Assembly (NCBI GenBank): GCA_030077755.1
Contig: JAQJZZ010000010.1
Coordinates: 372,001 to 436,000, forward strand
From: Filosporella fistucella
Taxonomy: Eukaryota; Ascomycota; Leotiomycetes; Helotiales
Length of the DNA: 64,000 nt
Direction: 5' to 3'
The notes below the pieces were generated by a model that did no database searches, was not told where the DNA came from, and worked only from the letters and a program-made list of their open reading frames with translations. The number at the start of each line of letters is the position of its first letter. Positions within the stretch are counted from its first letter, which is position 1. Of this stretch, positions 45,573 through 57,533 are shown piece by piece. The translations under genes were made by a program, and so were the position numbers.

Positions 45573-48500
45573 TCAATTCCCTTTCGCAACAATCAGCAAA
45601 TTCCCTGGAGCTACCGTACTTCCAGGCTTGCCCGCAATAGCTTGCACAACAGAACCAACAGCTTCATCGGGCACCATAATATTGATTTCCATCTTCATTG
45701 CCTCGAGGATCACGGCCACTTGACCCTTCTTCAGAGTGTCTCCAACATTTACCTCGACCTTCCATACGTTGGCGTCAATTGGGGATTCGATATTAATCGG
45801 ATGAGGATTCGCCAGCAAGATTTCCTTCAAGCGCTCTTCTTCCTTCGCAGCATTTTCAGCCAATGTTGCTGTCCATTTCGAGAACATGTCGTTTTCAATG
45901 GCCAGTTCAGCAGCGATACCCCGCTTCTGCCCCTCTCTGAATTTCAAGACTTCGGAATTTGTTTTTGCGCCCTCGAGCTCATTGTATATTTTCTGCAGGT
46001 CAAAGACATCTTCCGATACGTCGAAATGGTACCGACCGGCCATGAAATCGGCATTGATCTTGTCGTATTCTTCAACGGAAACCTCCTTGAAAGTGACCAT
46101 ATCGAATGGCTCCCACAACCAAGGATTCGTTGGGCTGAAGCCTGGTTTACTTCCAAAAGTGTCCCAAGACTCCAATGTTCTTGCCAACATCATATATCCT
46201 CCTGGTTGCTCAACGGGATACAAGGAGAACAGTGATCCTCCAATTCCTACTGTTCCACCTGGAGTCGAAACTCTTGTCGGGTTGAACTTTTGCCCTTGGA
46301 TTTGGCTCATAGGATTTAATGGGAATAGGATTGGATTACCCACCAAGAACCCAACGGATACAATCAGGAATCTTGACTTCAAAAGAATCTCAAAAACTTC
46401 CCGTCTTGAAGATAGCCCGTTCACCTTTCGCAGGTACTCTACATTGTCGGGGAGATATCCTGCGCTAGGACGTACTGTAGCCATGTATCGAGCTAGACAC
46501 TCTGTCAAGTCCGGATGATCCAACACTACAGGCATGCAGATTGATCGGACGGGGACCACGACATCTCTTGTCGCTTCAATGCTGCTTTCGAGCTCATTCA
46601 CTTTTTGGAGAAGCTCTGGCTGCGTGATTATGCTGGAATTAAATTGGATCGTCAACCCTATGCCTTGTTAGTCGCGAGCTGGGTCCACACTTAGGAATTA
46701 CTGACCTATGATGGAAGGGTTCATCACTATCTCAGGAATGTGCAGCTTCTCAAGCTTTTGCATCAGGAGACGGATTCGACAGGTGATGGTGATATCCGAA
46801 GTCTGCTTTCCGAACTCGACTATAGTGAATGAGTCGCCTCCCTGCAAAGCCCGTTAGCCCATCTGTACCTTTATGAGATAGGGTTCACATACTTGACGAT
46901 ACTTGACTTCCGGGCGAACTCCTCCGTCGCCTTCAACCTTGAGCAGGATCGCTCCTGTCTCTCCTTGTGGAAGCTCAAGCTGAATTTGGGGAGCTTCTGT
47001 TACTCCACCTTCGATGAATCTGCCTATTGTTTTCACATAATTCTCCACGCGGGCGAATAGTTCGAGGGAAAGTTCATATGTAGTCGGCCTGAAACGGACA
47101 TACTCGCCCGGCTTGAGTTGACCCAACCTCCAAAGGTCTGCTGAGATTACTGTGCTGGAACAAATCAAGCCTCCCAAATTTGGACTGTCCATGGAAAATA
47201 CCACAGATGAATCTCCACCCCAGTTTATTCCGCCCATCGGGTATCCGTAGTCGAAGCAGTTCGAGGGGTGAGCTCCTCCATCTCCACCATCCTTCCGACT
47301 CCATTTCGGATTTGGACCAATAAGACGAATACCTGTTCGATTGGAATTATGTCCGACTTTCCATTTTGTGCTATATAGCATCTCTCTGTCCTCTGCCGTC
47401 ATGAAACTATCGTCATCATGTGGACCATGTAGGACATAGACTTCCGAAATATCGAAGCTTGGAATACATGCTGCCGGCAAGGTGAACTCCGTTGTCTCGG
47501 CAGCCCAGTTGGCACTCTCCTCGGATAGTGCGATATAATCACTGGTCTGGAGCTGCCGTCCTTGAGTCCCACCATACTTCAGACTCGGTGTCCCTGCCTT
47601 GGACCCAAGGTAGACTGGAATATCTGGCAATCCCCCCTTCACCGCAATATAATTTCTACATCCTCCTGTCTTGGAGCTCCCCACCTTGAGCTTTTGACCA
47701 GCAGCTATCTTCAAACGAGACCACATCGGCCTCTCTTCTCCATCGATGGTGACCTCCATCGGAGCTCCACATACTGAAAATACAGCATCGACCGTGAACA
47801 GAAGTTCCGGCCCGGAGATTGTGACTTCAAGAGTTTCAGCTCCCGGATCGTTACCAACAAGAAGATTCGCGATTCTGGAAGATATGTTATCCATAGGCCC
47901 ACCTCTTGGAATTCCATGGCCAGCGGTAACACGTGCTGGAAAGTCCTGCACTGTCGTGAAAGCTCCTCCAGACAGCACATCGATTGCGCAGGGTTTGTAT
48001 TGAAATGCTGTGGAAAGATAATTTGTCAATGTCTCCCCATTTCTGAAGCCTTTCGATGCGATGACCGCGCTCAGATACTGAAGATTGGTGGCCGGCCCTT
48101 GAAGCACACAAGCAGAGAGTGTGTCCAGCATTTTCTCGGTAGCAGATGCTCGATTGGTGCTGTAAACCATGACCTTTGCAATCAAGGGATCATAATACGG
48201 CGCGATTCGTTGGCCAGTCTTAACCCATGTATCGATTCTTATACCGTCGCCTTGCGGCCACTGAACCTCTTGAAGCAAACCTGGACTTGGTGCAAAATTT
48301 CTAAACGGAACTTCTGCATAGACACGGGCTTCAATCGCTGCTCCTGTTGGCCCATCTTTTTGGATGCCCAACAATACATCTGAAGATATGCCTATCTCAC
48401 CACCCTTTTCGCAATCGGCTTGTTTCAGCATCAAGGCGACCAAATCTACACCGTAGCACAACTCTGTGATTCCATGCTCGACCTGCAATCGCGTGTTCAT

Positions 48501-49529
48501 CTCCAAGAAGAAGAAATCTCCGGTAATGTCGTCCACCAAGAATTCTACCGTACCAGCCGATTTGTACTTGAGTTTTATCGCATAATTGACAGCGCACTTT
48601 GTCAGCTTCTCACGAAGTCCTGGGTGTGCTGTCACGAAAGGACTGGGGCACTCTTCGATAACCTGATAGCAAAGTCAGTCAAACTCTCTGACTTGGCGGG
48701 TAAGCTAAGCTTGCCTTCTGATGTCTCCTCTGGATGCTGCATTCCCTCTCTCCGAAATGGATCACTTCTGTTCCATTCCCAAACACCTGTACTTCAATGT
48801 GTCGGCTCGAGGCATAGTACTTCTCCATGAAAACTCCAGTGTTTTTGAATAGCGCATCTCCTCTGCTCTGAACTTTGGCAAATGCAGCTTTTATTGCGTT
48901 GGTATCGTAGCATACTTCCAGTCCCATGCCACCTCCTCCACCCGTGGCCTTGAGCATGACCTAGCTGTGTAAGTGCTTGTTCGCATGGACTTCAGCGACA
49001 ACTTACTGGAAAACCGAGCTTCGATGCTGCTGAAACTGCATCCTCTTCCGTTTCCAACAGTGTTGTGCCCGGAACAACTGGGACGTTTGCTTCTTGCGCC
49101 AAAGCTCGCGCTCGATGTTTCTGTCCCATCTCCAATATGGACTCTGTACTCGGCCCGACGAAAATCATTCCAGCTTTCTCGATCTTTTCTGCTGCTCGAA
49201 CATCCTCACTCAGGAAACCATAACCCGGAATCACGGCATCGACATCGTATTTCTTACATATCTCGAGAATGTTGTCTCTGCTCTCGTCAGTCTCCCTAAA
49301 ATTGCGCTTTCTCATTAAGTCATTACATATCTAGATATCCGTTTACATTTTGTCCTGAAAGAAGGACACTCTCATCAGCTAGGCTGACGTGTTGAGAAGT
49401 GCTATCGCTCTCGGTGTATATCGATACACTTTTGATGCCACATTCTGTGCATGCTTTTATGCAACGAACTGCAATTTCTCCTCGATTTGCAATAAGCACT
49501 TTCTTTATATGTGAGAATTTGTATTCCAT
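45573..49529 (-). CDS. Urea-carboxylase-type protein: biotin carboxylase, KipA/KipI domains and biotin carrier fused (about 1239 aa)
   Basis: Six exons: 49529-49327, 49280-49007, 48960-48715, 48662-46893, 46841-46706 and 46663-45573. The intron at 48663-48714 starts GCAAGC, a GC-AG intron. The N-terminal biotin carboxylase has '[17 protein letters not shown]', 'GYGFLSEDV', the ATP-grasp loop '[12 protein letters not shown]', '[18 protein letters not shown]' and '[14 protein letters not shown]'. Next come KipA-like (AHS2/PxpC: '[21 protein letters not shown]' region) and KipI-like (AHS1/PxpB) domains, and last the biotin carrier with 'LEAMKMEI' (biotinyl Lys near residue 1200). This is the order of urea carboxylase. 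The amidase (allophanate hydrolase) part of fungal Dur1,2 is absent and not seen nearby. Neighbours are a DUR3-type symporter and LamB/YcsF, so the substrate may be a lactam or oxoproline rather than urea. It may correspond to lamA of Aspergillus; that equivalence is inference. Confidence 0.92.
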
Positions 49530-50338
49530 TTTGGTTACTCCTCAGGAAATCGCAACCAGATTCAATCTGATGAAATGATTTCAGGTTTCAACAGCAGAAA
49601 AAGTTTGGGATTATCTTGGACAGAGCTCAAGCTATCCCCTGCCATCTCCCATGCGATGACGCCTGTCACAATCCCGATAAAGCACTTGAAACTCGTAGGG
49701 AAGGAAAGCTCCGCAGATCCTGGAGGGTGTCTTGAGAGTGGGCAAAGGTGGGGTGACTCAAGGGGTATTGAAGATCAACATGCGCCATTCTTATACCTTA
49801 TCTTGCTCCCAAGATCGGCCAAGTATCAAGCACAAGGTGTTCAGTCTATCATCAGGTTTCGTATCCCTTGTACAGAGATTCAATGGTGGGATGGGATTTA
49901 TAGCCGTCGGTCAAGGTGCCGGTTGTTCACAATAGCTTCTCGATTGGTTGAAGTTTCAGTTTGTCGATTGTTCAATTGTTTGGTATCAGTATTGCGGCCC
50001 AGTATTGCTGACAGTTGTTGGTAATGTTAGTGATTATTGAGATTTAGTTACAGTAAAGGAAGGAGCTGGCCACCGCTTTGAGTGGATTTACAATAGGAAG
50101 CCGTTACTTTGTCTGACTCAAAATGTTCAGAGTCCAGGAATGACAGGAACGTGTCAGGTCTTTCGGCTCAAAAAATGGCCGAACGGTGCCATATCTACAC
50201 GTGTAATTTGAAATATATTTCTTTCCGATATTCTAATTCTAATTACTGCATTGAAGCGATGTTCTTTCCGTCTATCTGTCACCTATAAATTCGATTATGC
50301 TCGTGCACGGCGAGCATCATTAAAGCATCAAAGCAATT
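49530..50338. other. Intergenic: carboxylase promoter and symporter 3' region
   Basis: 809 bp upstream of the carboxylase start. The frame at 49575-50024 is open but has no motif or support and is treated as chance. Confidence 0.4.
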
Positions 50339-52920
50339 TCATGCCTTCGACATTGATATCTTTTCAGAAGTCTTGTCGGAAGATTGCCCACCAACAACTT
50401 CGGCACCAGAATCGCTTCCATCGTCGGCCACTCCTTCGGTAATGTTTGGGCCAGCTTTTGATATCTTTCCACTGGTTACATACTTGAAGAACTTTGCGAG
50501 TGATGATCTACTTTCCCAGATTGGAAGTAGTGTGATTGTAATTGCTTTCCATGGATCAGTATACTTGTTGAGGACAAGGGTGCAATTCAACATACTTGCA
50601 AAGAATGCCCATAAGAACACTACCACGATCCAACCTTTGAAGAATCCTTTCGAGAACACTAAGCCCTTCATTAGTATAGCGTACAATGTTATGCTGGAAT
50701 AGGAAAGCTTACCGTAGCTAGACGCATACATTGGGATCGGCCACAAGATCAGGTAAATCAACGTCATTGCAATGCTTGCAATGATAGCCCACTTGCGTGC
50801 GCGAAACAAAATCTTCTCATTCTCCTCTTGATGTGTATACATTGCTTCCATCGCGACCTCAACTTGTGCTGCCGTTCGGGTTGGTGCCGTTGTCTCACCA
50901 TCCTCATAATCATCAGCCGGTCTCACCTCTTTGAACTTCTCAAAGTCGTAGTTCTCGGAGCGAATCAAAGTGAATAGCGGGGTGAGTACAAGTGGAGCAC
51001 AGAGTGAGCACATATTTCCCGCCACTAATGGGAGATTGGTGCTCAGTGTCGCAATTGTGATTACACCTTCTGTTGATCGAGCTGTCAGAAGCCAGGCAAT
51101 AATTGCACAGGTGGAGCTTATGACTGGCGAGGCAATGACTGCCAGTTTTGATTGTTTCGACCACATGATTGTGCATGCCATTGGCACAATTGCGGAATCT
51201 ACGAGGATACTATACAAAGGTCAGTAAAAAGCCAACCCAGCTAGATAGGAGATTGATATACCCAGATATTGTGATCAAGAAGCTGACTGAGAAACCAGCA
51301 TGGTTCATACCTACTGCAATGCTCGAAGCGACGATGGCAAATCCGGGGACGATGAAATTTGAGAATCGAAGAAGCTGTTTTCCTGTCGCTTTTGGATTGA
51401 TGTACGATTGATATAGATTGTAAGTGAGCAAGGCGGTGGTCGCTACTGTTTCTGACGATGTTATGGACTCAGAAGGGTCGGATGCATGGTCAGGGAGAAG
51501 GCATAGGGGATCAGTGTGTATTCGTACTGAAACTAAGGAGAGAAGAATCTTTACGGTACAAAATGTCCCCTCTTATATGCCTGCATCTCACAATCACGTG
51601 ACCCTAACAGACGACATTGCTGACGTTACTGCCATGAATATCATGAGTAGAACAGCGAAGGCACCGCCATTGCCCATGACTGAAATAGCAGCGTATGGCA
51701 TTGCCAATCCTGACGCAACTTCATAGTCATTCATACGATTGGGATACGTTGGAAAAGATGGCAGGTGCTCAGTCGCTGCAGCGGTCAAACCGAAAGTTGT
51801 CGCGAGCACGAATGGAATCGTGAACCATGAAGTACCGCCCAGCAGGTATCCCCATAGAGTACTAGCCGGGTTTGCAGCGATTGCTTTTTGGAAAAGCTGG
51901 GAGTCAACAGCTGCTGCGAAACCTGCACCGACAAAGACTAAGCCAATAAATCCGCCTTGTTCGGAACGCATGGTAAGGTAAGATCCTTCTGCGTTGCCGT
52001 CGACTGGGTGGAGATCCGTTGCTACGGTCAAGAGCTCCCACATCTTGTCTGGGGATCCGATGACTGAGGATGTGGTGTATACGACGAATGCGGACATGAG
52101 CATTATGAAGAAGATGATTACAGTGTGGATCTGGACGACAATTAGTTGAGTAGATGATGGAAGGGAAGCTGACTTACCCAGTCCGTGAGGAAAGTCGCCT
52201 TGATACCACCACAGAGTGTATATATGATCTATGTGAAATTAGATCTTTCTTTTTGCAAAGGAACATAAAGCATACCACACCAATCGGAAACAGAAAACAC
52301 AAGGCGTCTCGATTGACACCCGTCAATAAGCTGAAGACTGCGCTACCTCCGACCAGAAGACTGACAGTCGTGATTACTTGGTACAATAGAGAATATGAGG
52401 AGAGAACTATATGAGCTGGAGCACCATATCTATGTTTGGCTATTTGCAAAAAAGTTTGTGCGTATGGTGCTTTTCGTTTCAATTCTATCGCTGCAACGGA
52501 GAAGAGCAGGATCTGTACACTTGCGCCTGCTCCATACTTGAATCCAAGTCAGCTTTAGACAACAATTCACGCGCGCAACTTTGTTACTGACCCAGAATGG
52601 CCCAGAAACACCGTACGAATATCCATCTATCAATGTCAGCTGCGAACCGCAAATCTTTCACACAACAACGTACAAGAAGTTGAGCTCAATAGCGTCGCAG
52701 CTATAGTCCAAGAAGATACTACAGCAGAAGCAGTAAGACCGGTCTTGACACTATGTTTCGCAGTCATGAACATTTCGGAATCCTGTTTCTCGGCGAAGTA
52801 TTTGGACAGGAAGAGGGATACTAGAGACATTCCGATTGCGAATACTGCACCCAGACCGATCACGATGCCATAGCCTACTCCCTGGCCGAAGGGAGGCGCG
52901 ATTTGGATAGTTTCTGACAT
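50339..52920 (-). CDS. DUR3-type Na+/solute symporter (about 712 aa)
   Basis: Eight exons: 52920-52674, 52626-52592, 52536-52276, 52228-52178, 52130-51609, 51467-51262, 51209-50713 and 50658-50339. All phases fit; the 141-nt intron at 51468-51608 (gttagg...gag) is the least certain. The product is a polytopic sodium:solute symporter family protein with about 15 helices. Family landmarks are 'YGVSGPFWYGAGASVQIL', 'IIYTLCGGIKATFLTDW', 'ELL... SEQGGFIGL', 'GGTSWFTIPFVLATTFGL', 'FMAVTSAMSS', 'GILVDSAIVPMACTIMW' and 'VFSKGFFKGW'. These match urea/polyamine permeases of the DUR3 group. Placed between a urea-carboxylase-type gene and LamB/YcsF, it most likely imports the substrate of that pathway across the plasma membrane. 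The substrate could be urea, a lactam or a related amide. Confidence 0.88.
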
Positions 52921-53676
52921 TCTTGACTGCAATAATTCAGAAGATTAGAGATTGATTTTGAGGTATGTGATGATTCCCACTGGAGATATGTCTCGAGTAA
53001 AAGGTGTTTCCAACTCCTCAGAGGCCTAGCCAGACCAGGAGCCATATCAGCTCATGAAACCCACCTATGTGCCTCAATGATGCATGCGCACGAAGAACGC
53101 CGCACAGGACAATTCTTACTTTTCTTTTCAATGCCACAACTTTATATATCTTGTTCCTGCCGATCGACGCATGTTGGAGGCGAAAGTGTGGATCTCGAAG
53201 TTGCCCTATCTGTCAGACGCCGGCAGCCAATCAGATGCGATGTGATAGCCTCAATTCTACGGCAGTGCTCTATGAATTCGTATTAAACTTTCGGAGTTCA
53301 ATGCCTACGGGCCTACGCTTTCGTCGGACATTAATGAATCATCTGGAATTCTTGAGTACTGCCAATCACTGGAGGGGAGGTTATCTTCGGAATCGTTCTC
53401 GCTGACAGGATTGTGGAGAGGACACCAATCGAAGCAGGACAGGGATGGAGAGTATGGATATCGTCTGAACTCCATTTCAGGAGATAATTGACCATATGTG
53501 AAAGTGGGAGGTGGGGTTGAGATATATTCCCTGTTTGGAATCGAGATCCGCTTCAAGATGCTTACCCCAGGAATGGGATGAGCTTAATTTTACACCTTGA
53601 TTTTGACAGAGCTTCAGAAAACTAACTTCTTATAATTGAAATCTTCATTCGAAATAGCTGTCCAAAATCAGTAAAT
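52921..53676. promoter_or_regulatory. Bidirectional promoter of the symporter and LamB/YcsF genes with GATA and CCAAT sites
   Basis: 756 bp between two divergent start codons. HGATAR-type sites (the target of AreA/NIT2 nitrogen regulators) occur at 53206-53211 (reverse), 53243-53248, 53381-53386 (reverse) and 53482-53487. CCAAT boxes lie at 53227-53231 and 53362-53366. The density of GATA sites fits nitrogen-catabolite control, but short motifs like these arise by chance and the regulation is inferred. Confidence 0.55.
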
Positions 53677-54554
53677 ATGGAGAACTTCGTCAAGAAAATA
53701 GAAATCAATTGTGACATGGGTGAAGGATTTGGGAAATGGAAGATGGTGGGTAGCTTTTCTGCAATGAATTTTTAGAATGGAGCTGAAAGAATTGAAGGGA
53801 CCAGATGAAGAACTCATGAAGTACATCGACGTTGCAAATATAGCATGTGGCTTCCACGCTGGAGATCCAACAATCATGCTTAATAGTGTTCGTCTGGCAA
53901 AACAACATGGCATCAAAGCCGGCGCTCATCCAGGCCTTCAAGGTATCTTTTCCTGACCAAATTTTCAGCTGCAACATGTATAACAAAATAGATCTCTTCG
54001 GTTTCGGACGCCGTCAAATGGTCATCGCACCATCCGACATGTACGCCATGATCCTGTACCAAGTCGGCGCTCTCAAAGCCATGCTCGACGCCGAAGGCGT
54101 CCCCCTAAACCACATCAAACCCCACGGCGAACTATTCCACTACATGCAACGCGACATCCCCATCTGCCGCGCCGTACTCTCCGCCTGCTCCGTCTTCAAA
54201 GTCCCCGTCTATGGCGCCAAAGGCGCACACGAAGAAAAGAAAATATGTGAAGAGTTGGGGATAGTATATATAGAAGAAGCATACGTAGATATACTATACA
54301 CGAAAGATATGAAATTAGTTCCTATTCAGCCGGGGAAAACAGTGAGTTCGGAAGAAATATATAGGAAGACTTTGAGCATTGGGAGGACTGATAAAACGAT
54401 TGATGAGCAGGGACACGAGTTGGAGATGGGGTTTGGGGGGAAACCGTTTAGTATTTGTTTGCACAGTGATATGCCGGCTGCGTTGGAGAATGTGAAAATA
54501 TGTAGGAAGGCGGTGGATGAGTTGAATAGGGAATTTTTTGGGGTGGGGGAGTGA
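53677..54554 (+). CDS. lamB: LamB/YcsF (PxpA-type 5-oxoprolinase subunit A) family protein (about 262 aa)
   Basis: Three exons: 53677-53749, 53790-53942 and 53992-54554; introns gtagct...aag (40 nt) and gtatct...tag. Family hallmarks in order: '[12 protein letters not shown]', '[12 protein letters not shown]', '[17 protein letters not shown]', '[11 protein letters not shown]', '[17 protein letters not shown]' and '[10 protein letters not shown]'. Length matches bacterial PxpA (about 250 aa). In bacteria PxpA works with PxpB and PxpC (KipI/KipA) to open 5-oxoproline with ATP. In Aspergillus nidulans lamB is needed to use lactams such as 2-pyrrolidinone. Here the KipI/KipA domains are part of the nearby carboxylase, so the two proteins probably act in one pathway. 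The small first intron is inferred from frame and motif continuity. Confidence 0.92.
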
Positions 54555-54816
54555 TGGGAGCGTGGTTTTTGGAGGTTGGAAGAAGAGAGTTTTATGGTTC
54601 GGATTTGGTAGGAAGATGATATATGTCAGGTCATAAAAATTAGCAGATGTTAAAGGCATGACTATTTTCAATAGTAAATAGTACAACTTGTATAATATTA
54701 GCAAGTGTTGTGATTTAGTTTTAAGTGAAAAATTGGTAGTTTGTCGCAGCACTTGACCCGCTCCTAAAACTGATTATGCTATGGTAAGTAGGTTCTTGTT
54801 TGTAAATTCACGTATG
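54555..54816. other. 3' region of the LamB/YcsF gene
   Basis: Short gap of 262 bp before the inverted-repeat element; no gene. Confidence 0.4.
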
Positions 54817-54972
54817 AGATATCTCATAATCCAAATACCCCTGTCATGATTATATATTTTATGTTATAAACGTTCTCAAACGTATATAGATTGGGGATTC
54901 TTAATTCTAAGTCAGCTTTTAATAATCTAAGTCAAAAATCTAAGTTGTGCGATACCGCACTTGGCTCGGGCC
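54817..54972 (+). repeat. Left long inverted repeat of the fold-back element
   Basis: Starts agatatctcataatcc and ends ggctcgggcc. It pairs with 55387-55544 with a few mismatches and small indels. Confidence 0.75.
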
Positions 54973-55386
54973 TTTACTAACTAAAACACACACCTACTCA
55001 CTTGCTTTATCCCTAAGTAATTGAGTAAAGCAAAATCTTTGTCTTACAAGCATATTTTAATTGCTTTTCAAATGTTACAGCTAACAATATAAGTTGCTTG
55101 CATAATACTAGTTAAAGCCTAACAGCAAATAAATCACCTAACCTCGTAACATGGCACTTAGCATAGTACCCAGTATATCACACAGTATAGCACACAATAT
55201 AACAGCCCATATAGTAGTAGTAAGTATAGCTATGCTAGCCATTCCACAACTCTCAGCTTCTACCAAGCTATATTATAGTAGCAGCATAGTATATTCTCAA
55301 GGTATTACGGTTATAGACTCTATCCGCGAGCAAGAATAGTAATATTGCAACGTGTACTTCTTATATATCCGTCTAAGTAAGGTGGT

Positions 55387-55544
55387 GGCCCGAGCCAAGT
55401 GCGGTATCGCAGAAACTTAGATTTTCAACTTAGATTTATTAAAATATGACTTAGAATTAAAAATCCTTAATCTATATATGCTTGAGAACGTTTATAACAT
55501 AGAAGATATAAGTATGGAAGGGGTATTTGGATTAGGAGATATCT
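55387..55544 (-). repeat. Right long inverted repeat of the fold-back element
   Basis: Starts ggcccgagccaagtgcgg and ends aggagatatct; imperfect reverse complement of 54817-54972. Confidence 0.75.
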
Positions 55545-56099
55545 TTGGAATATATATATTTGGTGCTAATTGTTTCTACCTTGGCACAAAGTATTCCATG
55601 GAAGACTTGGATCCAGCCATGCCAAACTCAATACCGGCAACATTTCGTCTCGTTCAATCTTTGAGCATCTCTATGAGCATTTCGTGGCCCTGGGAATCAG
55701 CCAGAGGCTCGATGCCCCCTCCGTTGCCGCCCCCAATTCCTGGGACGAGGTTGATTTCGGACTGCTTGAGAAAGGTTCCTATAACTTGAAGCAAATATTG
55801 TTTCCAGAGCTAATCCTTCGAATCCCACTATGCCATTTGTGGCCTATGCTAGTATTAGAGATCGCGGACGCTTGTACTATGTGGCACAAGTTAATTACTT
55901 GTATCACTTCGAAATCCTGCGCGGGGTCGATCTCAAGTTTGATGGCATCAAACACCTACATGTCAACTACAAACGGAATAAAGAATACAATCCAGAGCTC
56001 TCATCCGTAGAAGAGATTCGAGACGTCTTTAGGGAAATGGCGAGAATGCGAAGGCGAGCATGGACACAATTAGCAGAAAAGGTGAGCCAGGACACTTGA
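55545..56099 (+). pseudogene. Gene fragment truncated next to the fold-back element, with a frame change
   Basis: One frame (55570 onward) gives 'FEHLYEHFVALGISQRLDAP' and 'LLEKGSYNLKQILFPE'. From about 55815 the sense moves to another frame with 'MPFVAYASIRDRGRLYYVAQ', 'YLYHFEILRGVDLKFDG' and 'FREMARMRRRAWTQLA', stopping at 56097-56099. The pieces look like one protein with a frameshift and no 5' part, since the element lies directly upstream. I do not recognise the family. An unseen intron at the frame change cannot be excluded. Confidence 0.4.
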
Positions 56100-56298
56100 G
56101 CAAGGCTTTTCCAACTCGATAGGTTTGGTCAACAACATATATCAACATTCCACCCTGTATGGAATTCATTTCGGACGCCTGCGAAACTCAACAAGATAAA
56201 ATATTTCGGAATCAATCAAAAGAAGAATACACAGTCTTCCTGTCCCTCGTCTACAGAACCGCTCGGAGTTGAGACGGGGAATACTTTCGTCTTCCAAT

Positions 56299-57533
56299 TT
56301 AACACGAACCCAAAGGGCCTAACTCCATAATCATCGCACCATGAGCTGCATCACCCGGAATCTGAGCCCAAGTGAAAATTTTGATCACTCTCCTGCATTC
56401 CATTGCGACGGAATATTTTGTTACCATGAAGACACTTGGACATCCGTTCCTAGTCCCAAGGAGACTCTTAAAGGTATTGAGATCTTCAGCATTAAATTTA
56501 CCCATGGCATCGCCAGAAATGCCTTTCGATTCATGTGCTACTCTGATGGTTTCCATCGTCCTCTTCTGACTGATAGCATGCTGTATAATGAAGCATGTCT
56601 CAGCGACGGCATCACCGGCTTGCTGCTGCAAGAGCTGAAATTTCAGCTCCGAATTGGGAACCTTAATACCGTGTTCGGATCGAGCTATATCGTTGGTCAT
56701 GTTATCGACCCTGCTCACAATGATGGATTTCTGAGACAACGAACTGTAAGTGACGATTGTTGCCTCGTTTTCGACACCACCACCGGATGGTAAGTCGTGG
56801 CCCTTAGATGTGAGTATGCGGAATGACTAATCACTCGCTCTCAAACTGATGCTGATCTCGGGCGGCGATGTCAGGGGCTCTATGTGCAGTAAGGCAGGTG
56901 TCTCGTCCGAGACTTGGGAGTCAGCCTCAGTAGGATCGGGGTCAAGAGGCGATCGATTCTCACTTGTCAGTCGATATCGAACGGTGTAGGGAGGGTATGG
57001 CTGTTTGACTTTGGGTGTCTGGTGAATCGCTTTCATCATGCCGTCGAAGTACTTTTGTCCGTTTGCGACATATTATGACATGGAAAAAACTTCTTGGCTC
57101 TCGGGGCTAGTTGAGTCGTCGGCTACTTCGCTCAACACCTCATCATCTTCTGAACGATATGGCAGACCATCAACATCAGAGCCTGTCCAGGTATATGAAG
57201 GAGTATCGGATCCGCTTCAAACCATATCGGGCCGCAGGTCAGAATTCACATCCGATTGATCGCTACCTGAGTCTCCCTCGCGGCACCCTCTCTACGTGCT
57301 CCTTGCCCTTGAGCTCCACCACTTCTCACACCACCACTGCTGGCACCATCTCCACTGGGACCTTCTCCATCAGCGCCTTTTCCCTCGGCGCCGCCCTCTC
57401 CACTAGATTTCACCCAAAGTAGCGAAGTAGCGTCCTTCCGATTGTAAATAGGATATGCTGAGTATATCACTCCGTCATCATTGTCATCTCCACAGAAGAA
57501 AAGCCCTAAAGATGTCAATGAACAAACTTTCAA
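56299..57533 (-). pseudogene. Broken minus-strand gene of unknown family
   Basis: Protein-like pieces follow one another on the minus strand. The ATG at 57533 gives 'MKVCSLTSLGLFFCGDDNDD' and 'VIYSAYPIYNRKDATSLLWV', then a Gly/Ala-rich repeat. A Ser/Asp-rich part around 'LPYRSEDDEVLSEV' has in-frame TGA and TAA. Then come 'YTVRYRLTSENRSPLDP' and a well-conserved-looking C-terminal block ('NSELKFQLLQQQAGDAVAET', 'FNAEDLNTFKSLLGTRNG', 'GAMIMELGPLG') ending at 56299. The pieces do not join into one frame with good splice sites, and both in-frame stops are one C-to-T step from CGA or CAA. A decayed gene is the best reading; a functional gene with introns I failed to place is the alternative. Confidence 0.45.

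Larger units (their letters stand above)
54817..55544. mobile_element. Fold-back (MITE-like) element with long inverted repeats
   Basis: About 728 bp bounded by imperfect inverted repeats of about 156 bp (54817-54972 and 55387-55544), about 85-90% alike by eye. The inner ends are marked by ggctcgggcc and ggcccgagcc. The middle, about 415 bp, encodes only a low-complexity frame ('SIVPSISHSIAHNITAH') and no transposase. It looks like a non-autonomous DNA element. No clear target duplication was identified. Confidence 0.7.

Noticed and set aside
45642..46518. Long plus-strand frames of up to 210 codons opposite the carboxylase gene
   Set aside because: They are exact antisense shadows of the biotin-carrier and KipI-like coding exons.
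49575..50024. Plus-strand open frame of 149 codons upstream of the carboxylase
   Set aside because: No motif, no signal peptide, poor composition, and located in the promoter of a strongly supported gene.
51424..51726. Plus-strand open frame of 100 codons opposite the symporter gene
   Set aside because: It lies antisense to two symporter exons and a 141-nt intron, starts at a GTG and shows no motif. A shadow of the coding strand.
53305..53556. Minus-strand frame of 83 codons in the bidirectional promoter ('MKRISIPNREYISTPPP...')
   Set aside because: Composition is protein-like, but there is no homologous motif, it overlaps the GATA/CCAAT region of a divergent promoter, and no splice or length support was found. 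Left out as probably chance.
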